Positions 1 to 9,072 of a DNA stretch of 64,000 bases are shown piece by piece. Made by a program: the position numbers and the translations under genes. How positions within the stretch are numbered: position 1 is the stretch's first letter; every line of letters starts with the position of its first letter. The notes beneath the pieces are model-generated. The model worked only from the letters and a program-made list of their open reading frames with translations, made no database searches and was not told the origin of the DNA. The stretch covers positions 682,001 through 746,000 of the forward strand of contig NZ_JACEZU010000001.1 in NCBI RefSeq assembly GCF_014042355.1, read 5' to 3'. The DNA comes from Rugamonas apoptosis (GTDB lineage: Bacteria; Pseudomonadota; Gammaproteobacteria; Burkholderiales; Burkholderiaceae_D).

Positions 1-125
1 TAAGCATTCTGGATGAGGCCGGGCTAGTCCATGTGACATCCACATGACAGCCCGCGCTTCGCTTATACTGTGCGTATTGGGTATAACTGAGTTCTTTGGG
101 CGTACGCCCTTGCAAGGGGATTAAG

Positions 126-335
126 ATGGGTTCTATGAGTATTTGGCACTGGCTGATCGTGCTGGTGGTCGTGATGCTGGTGTTTGGTACCAAAAAGCTG
201 GGCAACATGGGTTCCGACATCGGCAAGGCCGTCAAGGGCTTCAAGGATGGCGTGCGCGGCGAGGAAGAGAAACCGGCCACCCCGGCCGCCCCGCCCACCA
301 TCGACGTCGACGCGAAAGAGAAGAACAAGCAATAA
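126..335 (+). CDS. tatA: Sec-independent translocase subunit TatA
   Basis: Small membrane subunit of the twin-arginine translocase, which exports folded proteins across the inner membrane; TatA multimers form the conducting element. The 69-residue product has one N-terminal transmembrane helix (about residues 4-21) ending in the hallmark FGTKKL, followed by an amphipathic helix ([13 protein letters not shown]) and a polar Pro/Ala-rich tail. I chose the ATG at 126 because the helix starts right after it; an in-frame TTG at 96 would add a non-conserved stretch. It is first in tatA-tatB-tatC, all on the same strand, which supports a single operon. Confidence 0.95.
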   Translation: MGSMSIWHWLIVLVVVMLVFGTKKLGNMGSDIGKAVKGFKDGVRGEEEKPATPAAPPTIDVDAKEKNKQ

Positions 336-377
336 GCGGCGCGGGGCCCTGGCCCCGTCCGCGATCGCTTGCGCCCT

Positions 378-872
378 ATGATTGATCTCGGTCTTTCCAA
401 ACTAGCCATCATCGGCGTCGTCGCCCTGGTCGTCATCGGTCCTGAAAAGCTGCCGAAGGTGGCACGCATGGCCGGGTCCTTGTACGGCCGGGCACAGCGT
501 TACCTGAATGAAGTCAAATCCGAAGTCTCGCGTGAAATCGAGATGGAGGAATTGAAGAATTTGCAAAAGGAAGTGCAGCAGGCGGCCGAGAACGTCAAGC
601 AGGACGTGGAAAAAGCCGTCTCGGACAATCTGGCCGAAGTGCAAGGCGCCTGGGATGGCACGCCCTTCCCGACGGTCGAGCACGTGATCAGCGCCACCCC
701 GGACGACCTGTCACGCAAGGCGCGCGAGTTCCGCCGCAAGAAGCTGGTGCGCAATTCGGCCATTCCCGGCTGGTACAAGCAACGCCACGGCGGCAAGCTG
801 CACGTGACGTCGGGTGCGGCGCGCGTGGCCCGTTTCCGCCCGCGCGGCAATTCCTCCTCCTCGTTTTACTAA
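378..872 (+). CDS. tatB: Sec-independent protein translocase subunit TatB
   Basis: TatB forms the twin-arginine signal peptide receptor with TatC. The 164-residue protein opens with MIDLGLSKLAII, a short hydrophobic helix and the TatB-type GPEKLP turn (residues 21-26). A long charged amphipathic/coiled region follows (YLNEVKSEVSREIEMEELKN), then a basic C-terminal tail. The ATG at 378 is preferred over a TTG at 369 because the family motif begins there. The stop codon directly abuts the tatC ATG with no spacer, so the two are probably translationally coupled. Confidence 0.95.
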   Translation: MIDLGLSKLAIIGVVALVVIGPEKLPKVARMAGSLYGRAQRYLNEVKSEVSREIEMEELKNLQKEVQQAAENVKQDVEKAVSDNLAEVQGAWDGTPFPTVEHVISATPDDLSRKAREFRRKKLVRNSAIPGWYKQRHGGKLHVTSGAARVARFRPRGNSSSSFY

Positions 873-1628
873 ATGACTAAACCTGCACCGGGCGAAGAGA
901 CCTTTATCTCCCATCTGATCGAGTTGCGTGACCGCCTGGTCAAGGCGTCGATCGGCATCGTGCTGGTGTGTGTCGGGCTGCTGGCGTGGCCCGGCCCCTC
1001 GCACATCTACGACATCATCGCCCGTCCCATGATCGCCTCGCTGCCGGTGGGCTCGAAGATGATCGCCACCGGCGTCATTTCGCCCTTCCTGGTGCCGATG
1101 AAGGTGACGCTGGTGATCGCCTTCATCCTGGCCCTGCCGTGGGTGCTGTACCAGTTGTGGGCCTTCATCGCCCCCGGCCTGTACGCCCATGAGAAGCGGC
1201 TGATCGCGCCGCTGGTGATCTCATCCTCGCTGCTGTTCATGTCGGGCGTGGCGTTCTGCTACTTCTTCGTGTTCGGCCGGGTGTTCAAGTTCATCAACGA
1301 ATTCTCGCCGCAGTCGATCGCCGTCACGCCTGATATCGAAAACTATCTCGATTTTGTCATGTCGATGTGTTTAGCGTTCGGCGCCACCTTCGAAGTGCCG
1401 GTGGTGGTCGTGATCCTGGTGCGCATGGGCCTGGTGAGCGTGGAAAAGCTCAAGGAAGTGCGGCCCTACGCCATCGTCGGCGCCTTCGTGGTGGCGGCCG
1501 TCGTCACGCCGCCCGATATCGTCAGCCAGTTCTCGCTGGCCCTGCCCATGTGCCTGTTGTTCGAACTGGGCCTGCTGGTCGCGCCCGTGTTCGTGCGGGT
1601 GACCCAGGCGCCCGAAGAGACGTCCTGA
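873..1628 (+). CDS. tatC: Sec-independent protein translocase subunit TatC
   Basis: Polytopic core of the Tat translocase that recognises the twin-arginine signal. The 251-residue length fits the family. The conserved N-terminal element FISHLIELRDRLVKA is present, as are several long hydrophobic helices and the conserved region around LYQLWAFIAPGLYAHEK (about residues 91-109). The ATG follows immediately after the tatB stop codon. It ends the tat cluster; the next 200 bases hold only a gene remnant on the other strand. Confidence 0.96.
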   Translation: MTKPAPGEETFISHLIELRDRLVKASIGIVLVCVGLLAWPGPSHIYDIIARPMIASLPVGSKMIATGVISPFLVPMKVTLVIAFILALPWVLYQLWAFIAPGLYAHEKRLIAPLVISSSLLFMSGVAFCYFFVFGRVFKFINEFSPQSIAVTPDIENYLDFVMSMCLAFGATFEVPVVVVILVRMGLVSVEKLKEVRPYAIVGAFVVAAVVTPPDIVSQFSLALPMCLLFELGLLVAPVFVRVTQAPEETS

Positions 1629-1641
1629 CGGCCCGGCAAGC

Positions 1642-1815
1642 TCAGTTGGTCATGCGCTTGCCTTCATTGCCGAGGCCGCCCTCGACTTCCTGGGCCCGGT
1701 AATTGCGCACCGCTTTCACCATCTGGTTGTAGGAATCCATAAAGGCGGCCACCAGCACCTTGCCTTGTGGCGTGTTGGAAAAGCCGCTGGCACCCGGCAT
1801 GGAAGAGTTGTCGTA
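1642..1815 (-). pseudogene. C-terminal remnant of a CsgG-like secretion/assembly protein
   Basis: On the minus strand a 57-codon open stretch ends in a normal stop at 1642 and is cut by an in-frame stop (TAG) at 1816-1818 with no start codon that would give a full gene. Its translation contains SGFSNTPQGKVLVAAFMDSY and NQMVKAVRNYRAQ, which resembles the C-terminus of CsgG/HfaB-type outer-membrane assembly proteins as I remember them. The remaining roughly 200 residues of such a protein are absent, and unrelated sequence follows, so this looks like a decayed fragment. Family assignment is from memory and moderately uncertain; that it is a gene fragment is better supported. Confidence 0.5.
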
Positions 1816-1868
1816 TCGCTAATGATGAGGCGGGATTTTGAGGGCACGCAATCGAATGACCAGGCGCG

Positions 1869-2594
1869 TCAGGCGAATAATTTGATGAGGATGACGGCGT
1901 TGGCGGCCAGGTTGGCGAATACCAGCCAGCGTAGTCCGTTGAACTGCCCGGCCATCCGGTCGAGCTTGGCGTCGAGCGCTTGAACCTTGCCACTCAACTC
2001 CTGCTTCACTTGGTCGATTTTGGCGTCGAGCGCTTGAACTTTGCCACTCAACTCCTGTTTCGCTTGGTCGATTTTGACGTCGAGTGCTTGAATCTTGCCA
2101 CTCAACTCATGCTTCACGTCGTCAATTTTGGCGTTGAGTTGTTGACTCACACTGTCAATTTTGGCGTTGAGTTCATGCTTCACATCGTCAATCTTGGCGT
2201 TGAGTTCATACTTCGCACCATCAATCTTGGCATCAAGGATTTGGGTACTGAGGTCGATGCGGGCATGGATATCGTGCGTCGCGGCCGTTAGTCGGCCATC
2301 AAAATCGCGCTTGAGCAGGGCAATCGCGTCGTTGGCTTCCAGCCGGTTACGCGCGATGGCGCTGGCATGTTCACTGGCGACCTTTTCTATGGCGGCCGTC
2401 AGCTCGCGCTTGGCGACGTCGATGCGGGCCAGCACGTCCGTCTTGAGCAGCACCAGTTCGCTTGGTGCCACGACGGCAGTGGCCATCACGTCGCCCAGCG
2501 CCTGCGCGTGGGTCTCCGCCTGCGGCTGGGGAATGCCGCCCTCCGCCAGCTTTCTAGCGTACTCGAGCGTGTCGAATTGAATGGGCATGGTCAT
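1869..2594 (-). CDS. Coiled-coil repeat membrane-anchored protein (DUF1640/CCDC90-like)
   Basis: A 241-residue protein of unknown function. It starts MTMPIQFDTLEYARKLAEGG, a pattern typical of DUF1640 (bacterial relatives of the mitochondrial MCU regulator MCUR1/CCDC90), then has a long coiled coil, and ends in a single hydrophobic helix (LVFANLAANAVILIKLFA) that probably anchors it in the membrane. The middle is internally repetitive: three 18-residue units (SGKVQALDAKIDQVKQEL type) and three 11-residue units (NAKIDDVKHEL type). I chose the ATG at 2594 because GGGAG lies 5 bases upstream; a GTG at 2600 overlaps that site. It does not clearly form an operon with its neighbours. Confidence 0.8.
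   Translation of the reverse strand: MTMPIQFDTLEYARKLAEGGIPQPQAETHAQALGDVMATAVVAPSELVLLKTDVLARIDVAKRELTAAIEKVASEHASAIARNRLEANDAIALLKRDFDGRLTAATHDIHARIDLSTQILDAKIDGAKYELNAKIDDVKHELNAKIDSVSQQLNAKIDDVKHELSGKIQALDVKIDQAKQELSGKVQALDAKIDQVKQELSGKVQALDAKLDRMAGQFNGLRWLVFANLAANAVILIKLFA
1971..2231. repeat. Tandem in-frame coding repeats: 3 x 54 bp then 3 x 33 bp
   Basis: Three 54-bp units (1971-2024, 2025-2078, 2079-2132) differ at a few bases each and encode 18-residue repeats. They are followed by three 33-bp units (2133-2165, 2166-2198, 2199-2231) encoding 11-residue repeats. All lie in frame inside the coiled-coil gene on the minus strand. The unit lengths of 11 and 18 (11+7) match hendecad and hendecad-plus-heptad coiled-coil periods, so copy-number change would lengthen the rod without breaking the frame. 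Confidence 0.9.
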
Positions 2595-2792
2595 TGTCAC
2601 TCCCGGAATTCATCGTAGCAGAAACGACGTCGCGCTTCCGTCACTGCGGCAATCGTAGCGGACCATTTTTCAACGCGCTTGCGGGCCCGCAAACACAGGC
2701 CAAACATCCGCCGTCAACGGTAGCCATGCTTGAATCCCGGAAAGCAAACGGGACGCGTTGCCGCGTCCGTCGTTGTCTTGCCTGCCTGCCGC

Positions 2793-4772
2793 TTACTGCG
2801 TCATCAGCTCGCGGATCACGCGCACCGGTGCGCTGCCGTAGCTGAGGAATTGCTCATGGAATTCCTTGAGCGAAAACTTGCCGCCCAGCGCCTGCTTGCG
2901 CTGCTCGCGCAATTCCATGATTTCGCTGTAGCCGCTGAAATAGCTGGTCAGCTGCACCGACGTCACCTGGGCCCGGTGCCATTTTTCCTCGGCCTCGCTG
3001 CGGGTCTGGAACGCCTGGCGCGTGAGCAGGTCCATGGCCTGTTCCTGCGTCATGCCCAGCACATGCACGCTATAGTCGAGGATGGTGTTGGTCACGCTGC
3101 GCAGGTTCCATTTGGACCACATCAGCCACATCTCGGGCGCGTTGTCGCCATAGCCCGCTTCGAGCATCATGCGCTCGCCGTATACGGCCCAGCCTTCCAC
3201 CATGGCGCCATTGCCGAAGATGGACTTGACGATGGACGGCGAGCGGTTGGCGTACACCAGTTGCGCGTAATGGCCGGGGATGGCTTCGTGGATGTTGAGG
3301 ATCTGCAGGATCCAGTCGTTGTACTCGCGCAGGCTGCTTTCGGCCGCTTCCGGGGTGGCGCCGTCGAGCGGGGTCACGTTGTAGTAGGTGCGGTCCTGCG
3401 GACGGTACGGGCCGGGCGCGTCGATGCTGGCGCCGGCCACGCCGCTCTGGTAGGCCGGGGTGGCGCGCACTTCCAGCTGCTTGTTGGGATCGAGCGTGAG
3501 CAGGTCGTGGCTGATCACCCAGTCCTGTAGCAGCGGCACCTGGCGCCGGATCTCCTTGAAGAAGTCCTCGCGCGCCACGTGGTGGCTCGACAGCTTGTCG
3601 ATCACCATGCCGATCTTGGCGTAGCGGTCGTTCGGCTTGGCGGCGTCGCCCATGGTCTTGGTCCACAGCTCGTCGGACAGCTTGTCCATATTGGCCAGCA
3701 AGTCCTCGCGGGCGGCCAGCGCCTTGCGGTAAGTCTGCTCGGCGGTGCTGCCGGACTGGATGTCAAACGCGAACTTCTGCTCGTACAAATCCTTGCCGAT
3801 GCGGAACGAGCGGCCACTGCCGTTCTTGGCCATGGTCTGGTCCAGGTCCGTCAGGTAGGCCACGTAGCCATCCACCGCCGTCAACGCCGCGTTGATGCGC
3901 TGGGTGAACAGCTGTTTTTCCATAGGCGTGAGGATGGACGCCTGCGCTTCCTTGTCCAGCTGGGTCAGCATGGTGAGCACGCCGGGCGCCTGCTTGATGG
4001 CCAGCTTGGTGTGCTCGGGCGTGGGGTTGGCCAGGTTGGCGCGGGCCGCGTCGTAATAGGCCGGCACGCTGGCGATGCGCTTGAGCAGGGTGCGCAGGCG
4101 CTGCGGCTTGGCCGCGTATTCCGTGTTGAGGATCAGGTCGATCGGGCCGGCCACGTTGTACAGCGCCGGATTCCACTGGTATTCGCGGAACGTGGTGAGG
4201 TTGAAGCGGTCCGATTTGAGCTTGTTGACGAGCAGGGCCAGGTCGGTGCGCTGGCGGGCCGACAGCTGGCGCGTATCGACCTTGGCGAAGCGGGCCAGCC
4301 AGTCGTCCGTGAACGCCTGCTGTTTGGCCAGCGTGGCCGGATCGTAGACGGTCATGGTGGCGGCCGTGTCGTACTTGCCCGCGTAGATCGCGCTTTCCGG
4401 GTCGATGCGCCACAGCGCGTTCAGGAACTGCACGCCGAGCGTGTCGAGCGCCTTGTCCTGGCGCCGTTCCGACGATGGCGCTGGCTGGGCGTGGTGCACG
4501 GCGGCGGCCACGGTGGCGGCCGCCGCTACGGGCGCGGCCGCATGGGACTTGCCCTTGCCATGCTTGCCGTGGCTCTTGCTGTCCCCTTTGGCGCTGCTTT
4601 TGCCGCCGCTTTTGCCATCGCTCTTGGCGTGCTTGCCGTGGGACGAACTCTTGGTCCCCGACTTGGCCGTGCTGGCGGCCGCCTTGGCATGGTGTTTGTG
4701 GGTGCTGGCGCTGGCCGGCGCCAGCGCGATCGACGTCAGCAGTGCAGCCAGCGCGATATGGGTCTTCATCAT
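2793..4772 (-). CDS. DUF885 family exported metallopeptidase-like protein
   Basis: A 659-residue secreted protein. It begins with a signal peptide (MMKTHIALAALLTSIALAPASA), followed by about 70 residues of Lys/His/Ser/Gly/Ala-rich low complexity, then a DUF885 domain. The domain has the zinc-peptidase type motif HEAIPGH (about residues 494-500), so it is probably a periplasmic or cell-surface peptidase; substrate unknown. I chose the tandem ATG at 4772/4769 because the signal peptide starts there; the open frame extends upstream to 4844 with unrelated residues. No operon partner is evident. The basic low-complexity linker is unusual and could bind cell wall polymers or metals, but that is speculation. 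Confidence 0.88.
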   Translation of the reverse strand: MMKTHIALAALLTSIALAPASASTHKHHAKAAASTAKSGTKSSSHGKHAKSDGKSGGKSSAKGDSKSHGKHGKGKSHAAAPVAAAATVAAAVHHAQPAPSSERRQDKALDTLGVQFLNALWRIDPESAIYAGKYDTAATMTVYDPATLAKQQAFTDDWLARFAKVDTRQLSARQRTDLALLVNKLKSDRFNLTTFREYQWNPALYNVAGPIDLILNTEYAAKPQRLRTLLKRIASVPAYYDAARANLANPTPEHTKLAIKQAPGVLTMLTQLDKEAQASILTPMEKQLFTQRINAALTAVDGYVAYLTDLDQTMAKNGSGRSFRIGKDLYEQKFAFDIQSGSTAEQTYRKALAAREDLLANMDKLSDELWTKTMGDAAKPNDRYAKIGMVIDKLSSHHVAREDFFKEIRRQVPLLQDWVISHDLLTLDPNKQLEVRATPAYQSGVAGASIDAPGPYRPQDRTYYNVTPLDGATPEAAESSLREYNDWILQILNIHEAIPGHYAQLVYANRSPSIVKSIFGNGAMVEGWAVYGERMMLEAGYGDNAPEMWLMWSKWNLRSVTNTILDYSVHVLGMTQEQAMDLLTRQAFQTRSEAEEKWHRAQVTSVQLTSYFSGYSEIMELREQRKQALGGKFSLKEFHEQFLSYGSAPVRVIRELMTQ

Positions 4773-4896
4773 ATAAAAGCAGCCTCGTAGATGTTGGGGC
4801 AAGACGCGCATATTCGCAGGTTTGGGGCGGCGCGCCAAGGTCAAGCGTGGGAGATTATCACTAAACGGGGCCCGCGAGGGCGCCCGTTACACCCCG

Positions 4897-7800
4897 CTAC
4901 ATCTCGCGTCCGCGCTGCATGCCTTCGGCCAGCATGGCCAGCATGTCGGCCGCCGACATGCGCGCCGCCAGGTCGCTGCCATCGAGCAGGCTGTCGGCCA
5001 GGTCGCGCTTGTGCTGGTGCAGCGCCACGATGCCTTCCTCGATCGTGTGGCGCGCCACCAGCCGGTAGATGGTGACGGGCCGCTGCTGGCCCATGCGGTG
5101 GGCCCGGTCCGAAGCCTGGTCCTCCACGGCCGGATTCCACCACGGGTCCATGTGGATCACGTAGTCGGCCGCCGTCAGGTTGATGCCCATGCCACCCGCC
5201 TTCAGGCTGATGAGGAACACGTCGCCGTCGCCGGCCTGGAATGCGTCGACCCGCGTCTTGCGCTCCTGCATGGGGGTGGCGCCGTCCAGGTATTGGTAGC
5301 GGATGCCGTTGGCGTCCAGGTGGTCGCGGATCAGCTTCAAGTGGTCGACGAACTGGCTGAACACGAGCACCTTGTGGCGGTTGTCCAGCAAGCCTTCCAG
5401 CAGGTCGGCGAAGGCGGCCAGCTTGCTGCTGGCCAGCCCCAGGGCCGGCGCCACCAGTTGCGGATTGCAGCAGGCGCGGCGCAGCTTCATGATCTCGGCC
5501 AGGATCTGGATCGATTTACGCTCGGTCGGGCCTTCCACCTTCTCCAGGTTTTCCAGCGCCGCGCGGCGCAGCGATTCGTACAGCGCCGTTTCCTCCTTTG
5601 ACAACTCCACTTCCAGCGTGATCTCGGTGCGCGAAGGCAGTTCGGCCAGCACCTGGGCCTTGGTGCGGCGCAGGATGAACGGCTGGATCAAGCGCCGCAG
5701 CCGCTGGCGCGCGCCCACTTCCGCCTTGTGGTTCTGGGCTTTCTCGATCGGCCCCGCGAAGCGCAGGTTGAATTGCTCGATGCTGCCCAGCAGGCCGGGA
5801 TTGATGAAGCGGAACAGGTTCCACAGTTCGCCCAGGTGGTTTTCCAGCGGCGTGCCGGTGGCCACCATCTTGAAGTCGCCCTGCAAGGCCATCACGGCCT
5901 GCGACCGTTTGGTGGCGCCGTTCTTGATGGCCTGCGCCTCGTCCAGTACGATGGTGTGCCAGCGCACGCCGGAAAAAAGCTTCGCCTCCAGCTGCAGCAG
6001 GCCGTAGCTGGCCACCACCACGTCGTACGGCTGCAAGGTGGCCAGCGTTTCGCCGCGGTCGCCCGCGCCGAACAGCTTGACGTTGAGGGTGGGCGCGAAG
6101 CGGGCCGCCTCGCTGATCCAGTTCAGGCACACGGAGGTGGGCGCGATCACCAGCGTCGGCCCTTGCGGTGCGCGGGCCAGGATCAGGGCCAGCGCTTGCA
6201 GCGTCTTGCCCAAGCCCATATCGTCGGCCAGGCAGGCGCCCACGCCCCAATGGGCCAGACGGGCCAGCCAGTCGTAGCCTTCGCGCTGGTAGTCGCGCAA
6301 TTCCGCCTGCAGGGTGCTGGGCAGCTGCGGCTCGAACTCGGTGCGCGTCTGCATGCGCGCAAGGTGTTCCTTCCACAGCTTGTCCGCCTTCAGTCCGCCC
6401 GCGTCGTCGGCCAGGTCCTCCAGCGCGAACGCGGCCAGCGGATGCAGGCGCACGCCGTCGGCCGTCAGTTCGCCGTAGGCCGACACTTCCAGCAAGCGGC
6501 GGTGCAGTTCCTCCGTCAGCGCCAGGAAGCGGTTGTCACCCAATTCCACGAAGCGCCCCTGGCTGGTGTGCATCAGCTCCAGCAGGGTGCGCAAATCCAG
6601 CACTTGGCCTTCGTCCACCTGCACTTCGCCGCTGGCCGCGAACCAGTCCTTGTGGCTCTTGATGGCCAGCCGCAGCTGGCCGCTGCCCACCTTGGGCGTG
6701 ACGCGGAAGCTTTCGCCTTCCGGCCAGGCCAGCACGATGCTGTCCTGTTCCAGCGCCTGCAGTTCCACCAGCAGTTGCAAGCACAGCGCCGGCTGGCCCA
6801 GCAGCCATTCGCCGTGTTCCTGCTCGGCCGATTCGAGGATGGGGCAGCGCGCCACCAGCGCCCGTTCCGCATCGCGTTCGCCGTTCAGGTCGCGGCGCGC
6901 CTGCACCGGCTTGCCGCCCGCGTCCGCGATCACGCTGTCGGCGCCAGTGCCGGGCGGGTAGTAGGCGCCGCCGGCCAGCGGCCGCACCAGCAACTGCATC
7001 TTCAAGCCGTGCTGGTAAGGCAGCAGGTGCACGTGCAGGCGGGCGTCGGCCGCCACCTGCTCCATGTCGGTGCCGGTGCCGCCGATTTCCGACTGCACCG
7101 TCACCAGCGACGAGATCGAGCCGATCACCTGCAGCACCTGCTGTTCCGCGTGGCGCGGCACGGTCAGGCCGTCGCCGACGATGGCGCCGATGCGCCGGTG
7201 TTCGTCGAGGATCTGGATCACCCGCAGCCGGGTTGGCGTTTCCTTGTTGATGATGACGGTGCTGCCGTCGTCGGGAATCGGCGGTTGCAGCGTGATCGTC
7301 AGGTTGTCGCCTTGCTTGCGGATCAGCAGTTCCGGCTCGCCGCCCAGCAGTTCAACCCGGGTGTCGGGCGCGTCGTGCCAGAACAGCAGCGGGTGGCCCA
7401 CCAGCGCGGCGGCCGCCCGCTGCGGGTCGATCTCGTAGGCCAGGCCGGAGGAATGGTAGTGGCGGTGCGCCACCCCGATCGCTTCGGACGCGCGCACATC
7501 CTGCGGCGTGAGGAAATCGAACTGCTCCGCCTCGTAGCGCAGCCGCTTCAAGGCCACGGCGCGGCCCTTGCCCCAGATGCCGCGCGCATCGCGCTTCTGT
7601 TCGCGCGGTTCGATTCCCGTCAGGCCGTGGCGCGGATGGAAGGTCAGCACCCAGGCCAGGCGCGCGTTGCCGCCCGGCGCGGGCGCGGCGTCCTGCTGCA
7701 GGGCGATCAGGGCGGCCAGCTGGCGCTGCCACGCTTCCTGCCGCTCGAACCAGGAAGTCAGGTCGGCGTAGCCATGCTGGCGGCGCAGGGCCGCGCCATG

Positions 7801-9072
7801 GCGCGCCTGTTCCGCGTCGCCCAGGTGGCCCAGCAGGGTGGCTGTCTGGCCGGCGATGAAGTGATAGCCAGCGCGGTCGGCCAGCTGCACCAGTTCCTGC
7901 AATTGGGGACGATACTCGGCCAGTTGGGGTTGCGACAGCCAGAAGTACAGCAAGCCCTGGAACATCTGGGCTTGCAATCCTGTTTCCCACGCGCGTTTGG
8001 TCACCGTATCCGGCTGCAGCGTGCCGGCGCGCACCTGGCGCAGCAGGTCCAGCTGCTGGTAGACGGCGCTGTCGTGGTTGTGCGGCGCGCGCAGCGCCGC
8101 TTCCAGGTAGGCTTCGGCCGCCTTGGCCAGCTTGGCGTCGCCCTGGCGCAGCATGGCCAGCACGTACAGGTGGCCGCCCATGCCCGTGAATAGCTGCTTG
8201 CGCTTGCCCGATTCGCGCCGCAGCATCTTGAGCGCGGCGTCGAAGCCGCTGATGGCGGCCGAGGCGGCGCCGCGCAGCAGCACGATCACGCTGGCCAGGA
8301 ACTGGCTGGGCGCGCCGGCCGTGCCTTCCAGGTAGCGGCCCGCGTCGTCCAGCCGGCCGCACAGGATGGCGTCTTCCGCCAGCGCCAGGCGCAGCGCTGG
8401 CGTGACGTCGTCGCCGCCGGCGCGGCGGCGCTGGAAGTGCTGTTCCGTGAAGTCGCGCAGCACGGGCGCGCTGGCGTAGTCGCGCTGCGCGTTCGATAGC
8501 AGCAGCGTCAGGATGTCGTCCTGCAGCAGCGGGTGGACGCGCGCGATCATGCCCGCCTCGAACGGCCGGCCGAAGATCTCGATAATGGGATGCAGTTGGG
8601 CCGCCTCGTAGCAACCCTGGCAGAAGGCCAGCAACGGCAGCACGCGCTGCGGGTCCTGGCCGCGCAGCAGCGCCATGCGCAGGCGGGCCACGCCGGCCCG
8701 GTAGCTGCGGGGCTCCACGGAATTCCAGGTCTGGCGCAGCGGCACCAGCAGGTCGTGCGCCTGGCTCAAGTCGTCCAGCGCATGGGTGCCGATGGCGGCC
8801 CGGATGGCGGGCCAGCGCAGGCCCGGATTGCAGCTGTGGCCACGGCCCGTCACCACGTTGGAGAAGGCCAGCCGTTCCAGCTTGCGCAGCGCGTCGTCCA
8901 GCGAGGCGACGGTGAGCTTGTCGCCATGGTGGTCTTCGATGCGGGCCGCGTGCAGGTGGTCCAGGATGGTGGCGCGGCCCATCGGCTCGCCCACCAGCGC
9001 GAGCAGGGCCAGCGTCATTTTTTCGTGGTAGGCCAGCGCGTCGAATTCGGCCTGCAGTAGTGCTTCGTTCAT
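4897..9072 (-). CDS. SNF2-family DEAD/DEAH-box helicase-like ATPase
   Basis: A 1391-residue Swi2/Snf2-type ATPase, probably remodelling DNA-protein or RNA polymerase complexes like RapA relatives. The N-terminal ~850 residues are helical and not assigned to a known domain. The C-terminal part holds the two RecA-like lobes: Walker A ADDMGLGKT (around residue 950), DEAQ box VLDEAQAIKN (around 1042), and the C-terminal motifs LISLKAGGMGINLTAADYV and DRAHRMGQQRPV. The start at 9072 overlaps the stop of the upstream S9 peptidase gene by one base (TGATG), so the two are co-translated. Partners and biological role are unknown. Confidence 0.9.
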   Translation of the reverse strand: MNEALLQAEFDALAYHEKMTLALLALVGEPMGRATILDHLHAARIEDHHGDKLTVASLDDALRKLERLAFSNVVTGRGHSCNPGLRWPAIRAAIGTHALDDLSQAHDLLVPLRQTWNSVEPRSYRAGVARLRMALLRGQDPQRVLPLLAFCQGCYEAAQLHPIIEIFGRPFEAGMIARVHPLLQDDILTLLLSNAQRDYASAPVLRDFTEQHFQRRRAGGDDVTPALRLALAEDAILCGRLDDAGRYLEGTAGAPSQFLASVIVLLRGAASAAISGFDAALKMLRRESGKRKQLFTGMGGHLYVLAMLRQGDAKLAKAAEAYLEAALRAPHNHDSAVYQQLDLLRQVRAGTLQPDTVTKRAWETGLQAQMFQGLLYFWLSQPQLAEYRPQLQELVQLADRAGYHFIAGQTATLLGHLGDAEQARHGAALRRQHGYADLTSWFERQEAWQRQLAALIALQQDAAPAPGGNARLAWVLTFHPRHGLTGIEPREQKRDARGIWGKGRAVALKRLRYEAEQFDFLTPQDVRASEAIGVAHRHYHSSGLAYEIDPQRAAAALVGHPLLFWHDAPDTRVELLGGEPELLIRKQGDNLTITLQPPIPDDGSTVIINKETPTRLRVIQILDEHRRIGAIVGDGLTVPRHAEQQVLQVIGSISSLVTVQSEIGGTGTDMEQVAADARLHVHLLPYQHGLKMQLLVRPLAGGAYYPPGTGADSVIADAGGKPVQARRDLNGERDAERALVARCPILESAEQEHGEWLLGQPALCLQLLVELQALEQDSIVLAWPEGESFRVTPKVGSGQLRLAIKSHKDWFAASGEVQVDEGQVLDLRTLLELMHTSQGRFVELGDNRFLALTEELHRRLLEVSAYGELTADGVRLHPLAAFALEDLADDAGGLKADKLWKEHLARMQTRTEFEPQLPSTLQAELRDYQREGYDWLARLAHWGVGACLADDMGLGKTLQALALILARAPQGPTLVIAPTSVCLNWISEAARFAPTLNVKLFGAGDRGETLATLQPYDVVVASYGLLQLEAKLFSGVRWHTIVLDEAQAIKNGATKRSQAVMALQGDFKMVATGTPLENHLGELWNLFRFINPGLLGSIEQFNLRFAGPIEKAQNHKAEVGARQRLRRLIQPFILRRTKAQVLAELPSRTEITLEVELSKEETALYESLRRAALENLEKVEGPTERKSIQILAEIMKLRRACCNPQLVAPALGLASSKLAAFADLLEGLLDNRHKVLVFSQFVDHLKLIRDHLDANGIRYQYLDGATPMQERKTRVDAFQAGDGDVFLISLKAGGMGINLTAADYVIHMDPWWNPAVEDQASDRAHRMGQQRPVTIYRLVARHTIEEGIVALHQHKRDLADSLLDGSDLAARMSAADMLAMLAEGMQRGREM

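Noticed and set aside
31..50. Small inverted repeat CATGTG/CACATG upstream of tatA
   Set aside because: Short arms, no T run and no known regulator site; could be chance.
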